From contig OZ029917.1 in assembly GCA_964023275.1 (NCBI GenBank), positions 29,030,005 through 29,094,004 on the forward strand: a stretch of 64,000 nucleotides of DNA, in the 5' to 3' direction. How positions within the stretch are numbered: the first letter of the stretch is position 1; the number at the start of each line of letters is the position of its first letter. A program made the translations under genes and the position numbers. Below, piece by piece: positions 43,785-54,499 of this stretch. The stretch is from Norana najaformis (lineage: Eukaryota > Annelida > Clitellata > Crassiclitellata > Hormogastridae). Under the pieces are notes generated by a model. The model did not search any database. It was not told where the DNA came from and worked only from the letters and a program-made list of their open reading frames with translations.

Positions 43785-43955
43785 ATGCATAAGAAAAATT
43801 CCCTCGCTAATCTTACGCCCAGTCTTGATAGTCTCTTGCTTAAGCCCGCTCATGCTTACTGCTTGTCAAAGGCCACTAGTCAGAGACTAGCTAGTCTGGG
43901 CATAAGCACTGGTCTCAGACAAGCTTAAGCCCTCTTCATGCAAACGGGCCCAGAA
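43785..43955. mobile_element. MITE-like element (tentative)
   Basis: The right end reads GGGCCCGTTTGCATGAAGAG on the minus strand, and the left end has a similar GCATAAGAAAAATTCC. Between them, GCTTAAGC-type palindromes and AGACTAGCTAGTCT (43882-43895) form imperfect inverted structures. The terminal match is weak, so the call is low confidence. Confidence 0.3.
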
Positions 43956-44019
43956 CACTAACCTTCCATCATACCTTCTAACTCAGTATTGCCCTCCTAG
44001 GCTGTTGTGTTGTTCTGAT

Positions 44020-44300
44020 GCTGGCTTGTTGGTAGAGGAAAAAGCCAGTATCAGAAGGACACAGCTTGACAAATGTGGTATCATGATTTTAGTTACTGTG
44101 CCCCTTATACTTGGAATTGTCTACCACAAAAGACCTGACTTGCCAACTCACTATCATCATTTAAATCACTTGTCTAGACCCTCTATTTTATTATGGCCTT
44201 TGCGTGACTTCATCTTGTTACCCAGTAAACATTCACCTGCACCACAGATTCAGATTTACTAACTTATGTAAGAAGTGCCTTAAATAAATAAATAGAATTA
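44020..44300 (+). mobile_element. CR1-like LINE 3' end with (AAAT)n-type tail
   Basis: The plus strand shows FSYCAPYTWNCLPQKT, then LANSLSSFKSLV, then a noncoding tail ending AAATAAATAAATAG (44282-44295). It is the same C-terminal block as the minus-strand copy at 34726-34850. Confidence 0.65.
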
Positions 44301-44309
44301 TTTTATTAT

Positions 44310-45640
44310 TTATTATTTTTAATTTTCAACTTCAATAGCACCAGTGTCTAATGCACAAGGCATCAGCTGATGGCACACTTGAACCAAGCCGTCAGGTCAT
44401 TACCCAGAAGATCAGTCTGCTGAGACCAAGAGACAGCCTGTGGTGGATAAGCCTGCTGAACTCAAAAGTTAAGTCTTAAGCTGAGACCAAAATAACACTA
44501 GATACTGACTGAGCTGAACAAACAGGTGTGTAGAGACATTCAATAGGTCCAGCTACTGAAAAAGCTTATTCACCACAACCAGTTATAGTTTTTGGTACAG
44601 CCATGTCATGACCCTACTTTGCTCTGGCTTGATTAGGCAGGATTGTGATGTATATCACAAACGAACCAGGAAGGGTATTTCTATATTTTAATCACTAAAA
44701 CTACGAAGAGTTACTTTACAACTGAGACAGTTTTCTAATGCTATGTTAACTAAAGTTCTACAAAGACTAATTGTTTGACAGAGTCTGACAGAGTCTAGTT
44801 TTCAGCTCTTTGGATCTGCAATGTTCTGCTGTGCTGCTATTGAGCATCTACTCAAGAGATGATGAACCAAGCTCAGCATGTATTACATATCAGCTTCGCT
44901 CTGATCTGGCCGGGTTTGAAGTCGGTTAATTGTTTACTCGAAGTCTGCTTTAATTGACCTGTTCAAAGCTTTGCCGCTCTTTTGATTGTGGTGACCAATA
45001 TCATTAGCATGGAAACCTAGCCAGGTGGCACTGGCTTCATTAAGGGATGTCTGTTAGTCATTATTTTGGACAAAGATGCGTGGAGTATGACAAAAGGGGT
45101 CGCCTTGATCACTCTTGCTGTGTTTCCGTCTGCCTCCACTTCGGCGCTTCCATGGCCGTTTGAAGTGACCTAGCCTGGAGAATTGGCGCTGCGGCTGATA
45201 TCTTTGGCCATGACGAGCCAGAGTAAAGCACTCAGATTACCTAATTTACTAGTGACAAGAATAGGGAATAAGGATCAATTTTAAGTACTGTGGTTGGCTA
45301 CTATTCAGTGTTTTTATATACAATAAGCCTAGTTTGAGAAAAATCTTTTGCTGAATGGGGAGCTAATGCATTGTAATTTAAGTACAGGGATTATATGCTT
45401 ATATCGTGTGTCAGTTATGACTCAATAGCCAAAGATTTCTAAACTCTCTGGAGTTTCTGCATGTGTAACTTTGTGATATACCAGAAAGGCAAATGGTGAC
45501 CAATGCATAAGAACAGATGCATATGAACACGCAATCTGATTTAAAGCAGACTTATGAAATAGAAACAGAATGCGAACTTGGACATGATAGACATCTGAAC
45601 ATTGAAATTGATTGAGCAGATTCTATATATAATGAGCTAA
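44310..45640 (-). mobile_element. L2/CR1-like LINE C-terminus, strongly decayed
   Basis: It is collinear in two segments (about 44400-44600 and 45240-45560) with the better-preserved copy at 54570-55060; shared strings include CAGCCTGTGGTGG, AAATCTTTTGCTGAA and CTCTGGAGTTTCTGCATGT. The 45000-45240 part has no counterpart. No frame is open. Confidence 0.5.
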
Positions 45641-45974
45641 TCTGTCAAAGTTAACAAAAAATGTCAGCAACAGCCAACAGTTGTAGTAGCTGTATGGTGT
45701 TATGTAGAAGCACTGCTAGGAGTGAGTTGCAGCAGTGCAACTTTGTAATTATAATTGCACATTTGTATAGCACCTCTTCCAGAAAACTACTCATGAGTGC
45801 TCCCAACCTAATAATACAAAAACACAATAAAATAGAATGGTCTTTAATCGCTGGCAGAATAGTGGCAGAGAAAGAGCAAGAAGCTCATGTCATAGGTCGC
45901 TTGGCAGACTGTTCCAAAGTGAAGGACCAACTACAGCAAAGCTGCCATGTTGCACTCCAGAAGTACAAGATGGA

Positions 45975-46251
45975 GGTAACTGTAATTTTGTAATTTGAGA
46001 TTTATAAAGTGCCTCTTAGAGGATAAACTCAACAGAGGTGCTTCCGACCCAAAAAAGTAAAATCACTGTTGAACAGTACAGTCTTCAGGTGCCTGCGGAA
46101 TACTGAGAGGGGGAGAGAAAGAGTTCAAGTCGCAATTCTCGAGGGAGACGATTCAATCAGAACACCTTTTGCTGCAGAGAGAAGAGATCTGCAGCCAGTG
46201 ACAGATGACACTGAAATACGCAGCTTCCTAAGATACGATGGAGCACAACCA
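45975..46251 (-). mobile_element. CR1-like LINE 3' end, target of the RTE insertion
   Basis: It carries the same 3' end as 35178 and 39215 (TTTATAAAGTGCCTCTTAGA on the plus strand) and more of the C-terminal coding region. At 46251 it is cut by an RTE whose 13-bp target duplication is TGGAGCACAACCA. Confidence 0.7.
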
Positions 46252-47056
46252 TCATTCCATTCCATTCTCAGCCTTCCTCGTTCCGAGATTCGGCCACATC
46301 ATGCACAATGTTCCTCCAGTGTCCTCTGTCCTCCACCAGCCTGAGCATCTCCTCCATTGTTAGCCCAGTCCATGCCCTGATGTTGCCCAACCAGTTTATT
46401 CTCGGTCTTCCTCTTTTCCGTCCTCCCGGTATTGTGCCCTGTATTATCTCCTTCTCGATGCATGTTCCCTCCTTCCTCATGATGTGGCCAAAATAGATAA
46501 ATTTCCTTTTCCTTACTGTCTTCAAAAGATTCCTCTCTACTCCAGCCGCTTCCAGTACCCATTCATTTGACCGCTTTTCCATCCACGATATTTGCATGAT
46601 CATTCTTAGACATTTCATCTCGAACGCTTCTATCCTCCTCTCTTCCTCCTTCCTCAAAGTCCAGCGCCACCGGCCATACTAACGTCATCAAGAGCCTCAT
46701 CTTTGTTACCAGTGATATGCCATGACTTTTCCATATTTTTTTAAGATTTGCAGCCATTGCATACCCCCTTTGCAAGTCGTACCCTTATCTCTGCTCCACA
46801 ATCGCTGTCCCTGTCAATCCTCGAGCCCAAGTACATGAAAGTATCCACCTGCTCCACTGTTTCCTGACCTATGCTGATCTGACACCTGGTCTCTATTGTT
46901 GTCATGACCTTTGTTTTATCCGTGTTAATCCGCATTCCATATTTCCTTCCTGCCCTGTCTAATCTCTCAACCAGTATTTGTAATTCCTTCTCAGATTCTG
47001 TTATTAGTACTATGTCGTCTGCGTATCTTAAGTTTGTCAACCGCCTTCCCCCTATC
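46252..47056 (-). mobile_element. RTE-type LINE, 5'-truncated, with perfect 13-bp target duplication
   Basis: TGGAGCACAACCA occurs at 46239-46251 and 47057-47069. Minus-strand coding begins at the RT active site (GGRRLTNLRYADDIVLITES, 46990-47050). It continues through TFMYLGSRIDRDSD, and the C-terminal domain is one open frame (46268-46657: EEERRIEAFEMKCLRMIMQI; YFGHIMRKEG; GGRKRGRPRINWLGNIRAWT; DRGHWRNIVHDVAE). Two frameshifts lie between 46560 and 46770. The tail is GGAATGGAATGA. Confidence 0.92.
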
Positions 47057-47184
47057 TGGAGCACAACCAGCCAGGCAGTTATTCTTCAGCAAGAGGATCT
47101 TAAACTCATTGCACTTTCACTTAGGTAACCAAAGCAGCTCATCCCATATCTAATTATAAACATGACTAATCTTTAGAATCTGAC

Positions 47185-48850
47185 CAATTAACCAAGCAGA
47201 GTTGAGATTATAGATGGGCCGATAGTATGATACATCATCAGGAGAAAGAGATGGCTGTTTAAGACGAGGGTAAACCATGGCATGAGCGAAACTGGCAGGA
47301 AAGCAGTCTTCAGCAAGAGAAAGATTGACAATGGATGTGATGATTGGGCCTTAAGACATCGAAGCATTCTTTTAGAAGAGTGATAGGTATAACGTCCAAG
47401 GCACAATGTTTATCAGAAGATGAGAAAATGAGATTACGAATCTCAGTCAGAGTTGTTGGTTCGAATATACTGAGACCTGGTGGAGGAGACTTAGGATATT
47501 GGATGAAGGAACATTGGAAAACAAGTCGTATGGTTGAGATCTTGTCAGAAAAGAAGTGTAGGAACCTGTTGACAAAGGAAGAATGTGATGAGGAGCTAGC
47601 TAGTACATGGCGTTTGTCACAGTATAGGATCTTGTTCACCACCTGCCATTAAATCTTGGAGAAGAGGAGCTCTTAGAGACAAAACGAGACAATTTGGTGG
47701 ATTTCACAGCTGAGATAAGTTTATAGTGTTCAAATTTGAGGAGATGGAAGCATCACTAACATCTTTAAAATTGGCTGCCTAGCCTCCTGGCTGTGGCAAT
47801 ATCTGGGTTATACCAGGGTGGGAAGGACATGCAGCAACCCTCTTTGACTTGGCAGGAATTTGTTTATCCAGGATTTCAGACAAAGCTGAGTTTAGCTGGA
47901 TGGCAAGTTCGGTAGCTGTCAGTGTGGGCACAAGCACAGTGGGAGGGTGAAGATGTCAGCTTTGAAGTGTGAAATGTTGAGCATTTTCCAAGGGCTGCAA
48001 GTGATGAAAGAGTAAGTGGAAGGTGGCTTATGATGGAAAATCTTAGCAGTAATGGCAGTTTGGTCAGACAAAAAGATCTCAAAAGGAGAGATATATTTAA
48101 CAGCAGAACAACTGGATCAGGTGTAAGGAGATCAAGTGTATGACCCATGTCATGAGTTGGAAAAGAGATGTGCTGCAAAAGATCAAAGCCAAATAGGTGA
48201 TCCTGGAATTTTTGTGAAGTATAGTTCGAAGTATCTATGTGTATATTGAAGTCACTTGTTATTATACGTTCAAAAGAAGAAGAGACAAGGATTTCAAGGA
48301 GTGATTAGAATTCTGTGAGAAAGATAGAAAGTCAAAGAGGAGTAGGATGATAGATATTGAAAAAAATGAGGCACTGATTTCCAGAGTCCAGAGTGGAGAT
48401 AAGGATTCCAAATGACTTTGGGGTTGGAATAAGTAAAGAGAGGCCAGCGAGTTTTGGGTGCGACTTATGAAAGAAAGCAACTCCACCACCCAGTCCATCT
48501 GGTTGAGGTTGATTTAGAAGAGAAAAGGAGGGAGGTGTTATGTCTGAAATGAAGGAAGGTGTGTCTGAAGGTTTGTTGAGCCAAGTTTCACTGAGAAAGA
48601 GAATATCCACTGGATGATCAAATATGTACTTTTGAAGGGGAGATTTATTCTGGTTAGAATGGAAAAGGCAGAAATTTATTGTCTCAAGATGGCAAGGACT
48701 GGGGTTTTGTTCAATATCACCAGAAAGAAGGGGCAGAAGATAAAGTAACAGCAGGCAACTCGATGAGTTTTGAATCCAGATGTGGGTTTTGAGAAAAGGG
48801 AGGATGATGAAGGAATGGACCAGACTATATAAAACCATATGGGCATTTTA
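47185..48850 (-). mobile_element. CR1-like LINE, 5' part with 2A-like site and endonuclease
   Basis: A 168-codon open frame (48332-48838) starts with a hydrophobic leader (LLLLYLLPLLS), then a 2A-like GDIEQNPSP (48695-48721), then APE endonuclease (VDILFLSETWLNKPSDTPSF, DGLGGGVAFFHKS). Next come the endonuclease end (HDMGHTLDLL, 47876-48178) and the start of RT (FEPTTLTEIRNLIFSSSDKH, 47310-47500). The frame is broken between blocks and the RT core is missing. Confidence 0.8.
48695..48721 (-). other. 2A-like recoding motif, one base from consensus
   Basis: Encodes GDIEQNPSP. The 2A core is D-(V/I)-E-x-N-P-G-P; here the Gly is Ser (codon AGT, one transition from GGT). It follows a leucine-rich leader and precedes the endonuclease by about 25 residues, the known place of such motifs in some CR1/L2-type LINEs. 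Without the Gly it would probably not work. Confidence 0.7.
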
Positions 48851-48892
48851 GACACGGCCGGTTGGATAAAGGACAAAATATTTGGGATAACA

Positions 48893-50098
48893 CCAGTTTG
48901 GATTCAGGAAGGGTAGATGTACTGGTGATGCCATTAGAGCACTAAGGATGTTGACAGAAAGAAGCCTTGAACATGATCAAGATGTTTATGTTTTGTGGAT
49001 TATGAGAAGGAATTTGACAGAGTAGACTGGAAAAAGCTTATGCATGCACTCAGGAAACTGAGTAGAAGACTCAGTGGATATCTGTATATGGTCCAGAAGG
49101 TTAGAATAAGAATAGGGGAATATTCAGAACTGGGAATAATTGGTAGAGGACTAAGACAAGGATGCCCACTATCACAACTACTGTCTAACATCTATATTGA
49201 AGAACTTATATGCAAGGTGCTAGAAAGTATGGAAGAGGGAATAACAGTAGCAGGAAGACTGGTGAAGATGCTGAAATTTGCAGATGACCAGGCAATGCTT
49301 GTAGATAGACAGGAAGGTCTACAAAGGATGATGGACTGCCTGAACTTAATTTTGATAGAATATGCTATGAAAATAAATATCAAAAAGACAAAGGTTACGA
49401 AGATAAGCAGAAAAGTAGAAAAAACAGTAAGAATAACAGTAAATGATGAAGAGTTGGAACTAGTCAGGCAGTTCTGCTAGTTACTTTTATGAAGAGGAAA
49501 GAATTAACGAGAGAATGACTGAACAGGAACTTAAAGAAAAGAATAAGTCAAAACATTGATATGGTGCATGTTCTTACATGGTTTGGAAACATGGACCATC
49601 AGAAAAGAAAACGTTAGAAGACTGGAAGCTTTTGACCTGGAACTGAACCCTTTTGCCTATCGATTTTGTTTTGACTGAGCACCTGTGAATAAGCTGGTCC
49701 CCGCGGCGCAGCTTTCGTTGGGCGCTGTAGAATCTCGGAATTACGATTACGATTTTGAGTTATGGGTATGGCACAGGATGGAGAAGGTTAGCTGGACAGA
49801 GCATAAAACAAACGAAGAGGTGCTTCAAGGGGTGGAGGGGAAAAGATCTCTGATGGCTACAATAAGAATCAGACAGAGAAAATGGATTGGACACTTAATG
49901 AGAGGTGATTTCATCTGAGAAGTATCATAGAGGGGAGAATGGAAGGAAAGAAAAGAAGAAGAAGACCTAGACAAATGGTACTAGACTGGATGATGGTGAA
50001 CGGATACGGTAAACTGAAGGAGGAGGCTGAACAATGTCAGGAATGGCGCCATTGGATGTTTGAACCTGCCCGGGGGCAGAGAACTTGAAGAAGAGGTT
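48893..50098 (+). mobile_element. RTE-type LINE, 3' half, with a nested fragment
   Basis: The plus strand reads FGFRKGRCTGDAIRALRMLT, then (48995-49480) VDWKKLMHALRKL, GLRQGCPLSQLLSNIYIEEL and LKFADDQAMLVD (catalytic FADD intact). After a break comes WVWHRMEKVSWTEHKTNEEV, then MATIRIRQRKWIGHLMRGD and a final QEWRHWMFEPARGQRT with stop near 50089. It is interrupted at 49636-49752 by a LINE 3' end. Confidence 0.87.
49636..49752 (+). mobile_element. 117-bp LINE 3' end inserted in the RTE ORF
   Basis: TTTTGA occurs on both sides (49630-49635 and 49753-49758), and the RTE coding line continues across it (EAF|ELWVWHRM). The insert reads TTTTGACTGAGCACC, then GTTGGGCGCTGTAG, and ends ATTACGATTACGA. 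It is the same 3' end as 36240-36385. Confidence 0.88.
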
Positions 50099-50829
50099 GG
50101 ATAAGTTAAAATGAGTAGATGTCATAATGATGGTGAAATTAAATAGTTGATTTCTTACCAACAACAACATAAGACGATGGCTGTGGAGATGGATTACTCA
50201 TGTGAGAGTGAACAGCAAAGAAGGTCATTGATAGACATAACTGTGATGAAAGAGATGTATAGCATCATGTTACTTTGGAAAAATATATCAAGTTTTAACA
50301 GGTCAAGATGAAAAGCACAATACTTCCCTTTATACAACACAAAACTACTGACTGTTATCTATAAATTTATGAATTTAGGTTAAGGTAAAATGTGTCTAAA
50401 AGCCTATTTTAGCAGCAGAATTCAAAATCAAAAATCAAAGCAACACGTCGCCCAACTTCCCACTATTGATGCAATATAGCAGTTTCATACCACCAGAGTT
50501 TTCCAAGTCCCACCGAGGGCTGCCACGGCCCCTAGCCTCCCTTTCAGTGGGTGATGAACTGGCCGGTTCCCCAGCCATGCCATGGCTGAATGAGACCCAC
50601 GAGACTGGCCCAAACATGCTGCAGGCAAAAATATAGGCTTTTGGCGTTTTATGCGCTCGAACCAAACAACACGCCTTTAGCTATCACAGGACAGCGGAGC
50701 TGACGTTATCGTGGGGTGATGGAGACTCTGAACAGGCGTGGGGTCATGGAGACTCTGAAGTGGCGAGCTCCTTGATGGGCTTGCTTGCAGTCATGATTGA
50801 TCACCTCGTTTTTTGTTTTTTCATCGATG

Positions 50830-51254
50830 ACAGTCACCAACCGCTTCTGTGGACTTGCGCCAGATGTCCAGATCCTTCATGGCATGATGCTTTTCTACTT
50901 CATCGAGGATGAAATTGTACATCCTATATCAGAATGTCTTCCAGTGCCTTCAAATTGTGGCTGTGGAGAGTGTTGAGCTTCGATGCAACTAGCACACGAA
51001 CAGCCTCATGTTTTGCCATTTTGACCGAGCACTGTGCAGTTGCAAGCAACACCAACGACATTGAGCAGGCCAGCCACCACAGTAGCACCGTAAAGGACCA
51101 GGCCAGGTACAAGTCGAACTCCAGTCGCCAGCAAGGCAGCATCTCCAGCATCCATCCTGAGGCTGAAAGTTGCAAGGGTGGCACACATACCATCAAGTGC
51201 ATTCACAGCCCTGTGGTACTTTTTGTGTAGGCGGCTATAAGCTACAGGCCTCAA
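50830..51254 (-). pseudogene. Remnant of a small helical/membrane-like protein of an unidentified element
   Basis: Two minus-strand frames join into one line: LHKKYHRAVNALDGMCATLA, a long alanine/glycine/valine-rich stretch (likely two hydrophobic helices), then KMAKHEAVRVLVASKLNTLH, and, after another shift, LDEVEKHHAMKDLDIWRKS. I recall this layout (YKRHHRA-type start, hydrophobic middle, KxKHxxIRVLAxSKLNTI) from multi-copy invertebrate proteins that may travel with large DNA elements. The association is unverified. Frameshifted, not functional. Confidence 0.45.
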
Positions 51255-51409
51255 TATCTGATCGGAGGTAGGCCTTGAGCTTGCAGATTTTCCGTTATGT
51301 GAGCTTTGTCATCTGCACTACAACAGCAGGAATGACAAGAGGCAGCTACAGTGGCATGGCTACAGCTTCTCTGTGAGCAGAGTGATGTTCAGGAAGTCGA
51401 CAGCAGGAG

Positions 51410-51690
51410 CTAGAGCTTTAGCTCTCGGGAAAGGCATTCCAGCTGGTAGGTTCAACATAGGCAAAGCTTCTGGACTGAACTATAGCAGTGCACATACAAG
51501 GGACAGTCAGAAGTCCAAGGGCAGCAGACTGGAGAGTGCTACGGCCTGGAACCAAGGAGACCGAAATGCAGAACTTCTTAAGGTATGATGGATCAGAGCC
51601 AATGAGGCAGTTACACATAAGGGTTAGGATCTTGAACTAAATATGCTGCTGAATGGAGAGCCAGTGCAGTGTCCTGCTAATAGTGCAGTT
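51410..51690 (-). mobile_element. CR1-like LINE C-terminal fragment
   Basis: The minus strand carries C-terminal LINE remnants (LIGSDPSYLKKF, VPGRSTLQSAALGLL, SRSFAYVEPTSWNAFPES), the same block as in the copy at 35300-35500. It lies inside the unidentified element's remnants. Confidence 0.65.
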
Positions 51691-52142
51691 GCACGGTTTT
51701 ATTAAATGTACAGAATAGCTCAAGATTTGAACAACATTTAGTTTTAAGCATTTTATTTGCTAAGTTCTGTGTTGGTCAGTTCTGCATAAAATAAATTTAA
51801 TTTCTGCTCAAGGTCTTTTTGTTAGTGAAATGTTATTTTAATCTAAAATTGAAAAATATTATTTCAGGGATTGGAGATATTTTAACACAAAAATTATTTT
51901 GAATAAATTAATTCAAGGAAAAATGACCAAAAATACTTTTAACACCTTGGTTACATTAGGTGAGGCCTAAGTCTGGGCAGGCCCCTTGGAGAGCTTACAC
52001 CAAGATATTAAAGACCATAAAAGTTCCTCTGTGTGTCAAAAGTAAATTCTTCTCTACTATTTAGCAAGCACATAATGATGTAGAACATAGCATCGGCACT
52101 GGCATTACCAGTCAATGTGAATATTTAGAAGCCAGGGCCCAC

Positions 52143-52466
52143 TTAAACCTTTTCTGCTGTTTCAGCAGCAGTCTGAAGGACAAGAGAACCTGTGCATGGG
52201 TGCTGCAATAGCCTCAGTGGCAATGCCTTTATCACACCTCTGGCAACTGCTCCAGTGGCTATGTAGATTTTGCACATGTGAGTGGTCTTCCCCTTGTAAT
52301 CCTGGTACTGCTGGAGTATGGTGGCCAATAGCTCGGTGGAATGTAGCAGGAAGTCATCACAGTCCCAGCAACCCACTGAGGTCTGCCAGTTGGCCCAGTC
52401 GAGGTGATACTTGTTCATATTAGTCTTCCCATGTTGCCTTAGGTTCACCCAGATTTTGAAGGGCAT
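52143..52466 (-). CDS. 108-codon ORF of unknown function
   Basis: Open frame starting MPFKIWVNLRQHGKTNMNKY and ending LQTAAETAEKV-stop, with a middle part rich in Gln/Tyr and an IATGAVARGVIKALPLRLLQ stretch. The family was not recognised. It lies on the same strand as the helical remnant at 50830-51254 and could belong to the same decayed element. No intron signals were examined in detail. Confidence 0.3.
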   Translation of the reverse strand: MPFKIWVNLRQHGKTNMNKYHLDWANWQTSVGCWDCDDFLLHSTELLATILQQYQDYKGKTTHMCKIYIATGAVARGVIKALPLRLLQHPCTGSLVLQTAAETAEKV

Positions 52467-53193
52467 CTAGCCACAGGCAAGCATTGTTGGAACAGCAGGT
52501 GCAACTTTAAATGTTCTGCTTGGAGATCTGGAAGTGCAAAAGTTCTGTGTTGGTCAGTTCTGCAGCAAGCATGTTGAACCTATAGATGCTATACACTGAA
52601 TAGGCTGTAATAGCGAACTCCTGCAGTAATTACAATACTGCTAATTTGCTTACCTGAGGATAAATAACTATGCTATATATTAAAATCTTCAATGGATACT
52701 GCAGGTGGTATGGAGATAATTTGCATTGCTTTTGTTTACAAAAGTGATCCACTTCTGCTAGAACAACTGTATACATTTCAAATAAATGTCTATTTGTTAA
52801 CAATGACATTGAATTTGTGGTGACATTTGTTATTCTACAGTAAAGCTGCCAACTATGTACTGATATATTGCCAAATAGTGCAGCAAACTCAGGTCTAAGC
52901 ATGTGGTTTGATAGAATTGGAAACATCTTTGAGAAAATATATTTTATGAAAAATGTCAAAAGGTGTGTTCGGAAAGCTTTCTTTAGTTCACTATTATTCT
53001 GAATTTCGATAAGCTCCAGTTGAAATGTTTTTGGAGCATCAGTTAGATAAGTTTAACATTGATCCCCATATTGTTTCATATCATTGTTGAGTTCTTTGAG
53101 GAGTGTAAAGCTCTGTGTAAATTCAGCCAAGAGGTTTGCTAGTAATTGAGAGTGCTTGCCGTGGTTCACTTTTCAGCAGGCCTGGTAAGATAT

Positions 53194-53263
53194 TTCTTAA
53201 TAATTTGCAATGTTTGCTTGAGTGCAGCTTCTTAATAATTTGCAGTGTTTGCTTGAGTGCAGC
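53194..53263. repeat. 35-bp tandem duplication
   Basis: Two head-to-tail copies (53194-53228 and 53229-53263) starting TTCTTAATAATTTGCA and ending TTGCTTGAGTGCAGC with one mismatch. The surrounding 52500-53690 holds no recognisable gene. Confidence 0.93.
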
Positions 53264-53689
53264 TATCGGGTGCTCATTTCTCCTAGATTTTGCTAACAAA
53301 CTGATCCTTTTTTTGAGGTTTGATATTTAAGTCAGCTGGATATTAATTATGTCAATGAAAACTGCTTAGTCATTTACTGTTGGTAAACTTGATTCAAAAA
53401 CTTTCAATTTAGAAAGGCTCAGCAGATTGAACTGTTGCCTGTGGGCTGTATGTTGGACAAGCCTGCTTTAGTCTATCCACTTCTCAATCCTATTTGTAGT
53501 GTAGCATTAACTTGAGAAAGACTCTTAGATTATTTTTGTATAATTAATTAAATGAACAGTTCAATGACGACAGTATATTTATCAACTTTTGTAACTTATA
53601 TCAACTGCGTATTGGACAGACTGTCAATCCAGGATCTTTTTGCACTCTCTCAACAATGCATTTGCAACTGCATATTATAGGCTTTTTTC

Positions 53690-53960
53690 CTCCACATCAG
53701 CAGACAAGTCAAAACATGCCTATGAGTCACCACTGATGTCAGATAATGCGTGCAAATGCCCACCAATTAGAAGCATGTATTTAAAACATGCCCAGGCATG
53801 AATCCCTGCTGACATCAGCTTCACTTGGCACCAATCAATCACCAGCCAATCACAAACAAGTCAACAACCCAATGACTCATTGATATGACATCATAGGAAT
53901 TTATGGAACAAATATGTCCTTAAAACTTGCTGATTTCTGCAGAAAATTATGTTCCAGTCA
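53690..53960 (-). repeat. LTR-like dispersed repeat, copy 2 (inverted)
   Basis: The minus strand is collinear with 14640-14900 (see that entry). It also contains paired ATTGG motifs and TGACATCA/TGATGTCA stretches. Only about 200 bp before WD40 exon D. Confidence 0.45.
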
Positions 53961-54166
53961 TTTAAAGGTGCCATAGAAAAATGTATTAAGACATAATATT
54001 GTGCCTTTTAAGTACCTATCAAAAGCTGAATTCTTAAGAGGTATTTGAAAGGTGCTATATTACCTTTATCCCCTTGAATGTTCTAATTAAAATTAAATGC
54101 TTCTGTGGGGGATTTTCTTTTAGCATCATTCAAAATAATTATGTTTATAAATTTGCTTTTTTCCAG

Positions 54167-54346
54167 GTGAATGCACTTGTTATATCGTCTGACTGCATTC
54201 ATTGTGCTGTGGCATGCAGCAATGGTTGCATTTACTTGTTCAACTTATGCTCTGCAGAGCTTTTGTACACATATACTGGTCATTTATCAAGTGCTACTGA
54301 TTTAAAAATTTCTTCCGATGAAAGATTTTTATATTCAGTTTCTCAG
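54167..54346 (+). CDS. WD40-repeat gene, exon D
   Basis: A 180-nt exon between acceptor TTTTTTCCAG and donor GTGAGA (phase 0 both sides). It encodes VNALVISSDCIHCAVACSNG, CIYLFNLCSAELLYTYTGH, then LSSATDLKISSDERFLYSVS and Q. It spans one full blade (V.AL..S.D..H.A......I.LF) and the GH-to-start of the next. The following exon (expected to begin with a D..I..W motif) was not found in the remaining 9.6 kb. Confidence 0.88.
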
Positions 54347-54499
54347 GTGAGAACATTATTAGTTTTTAAAAACTCTGAAGAGCACTGGAATTGATAAACT
54401 CTGGAAAATGAGACAGTCCAAATATATAGACTGAAGTCTGTGTGAGGTTGTGTTCCAAGTCTTTTGGTGTGATGTCAGTATAGCACATTCTTCCCCATA

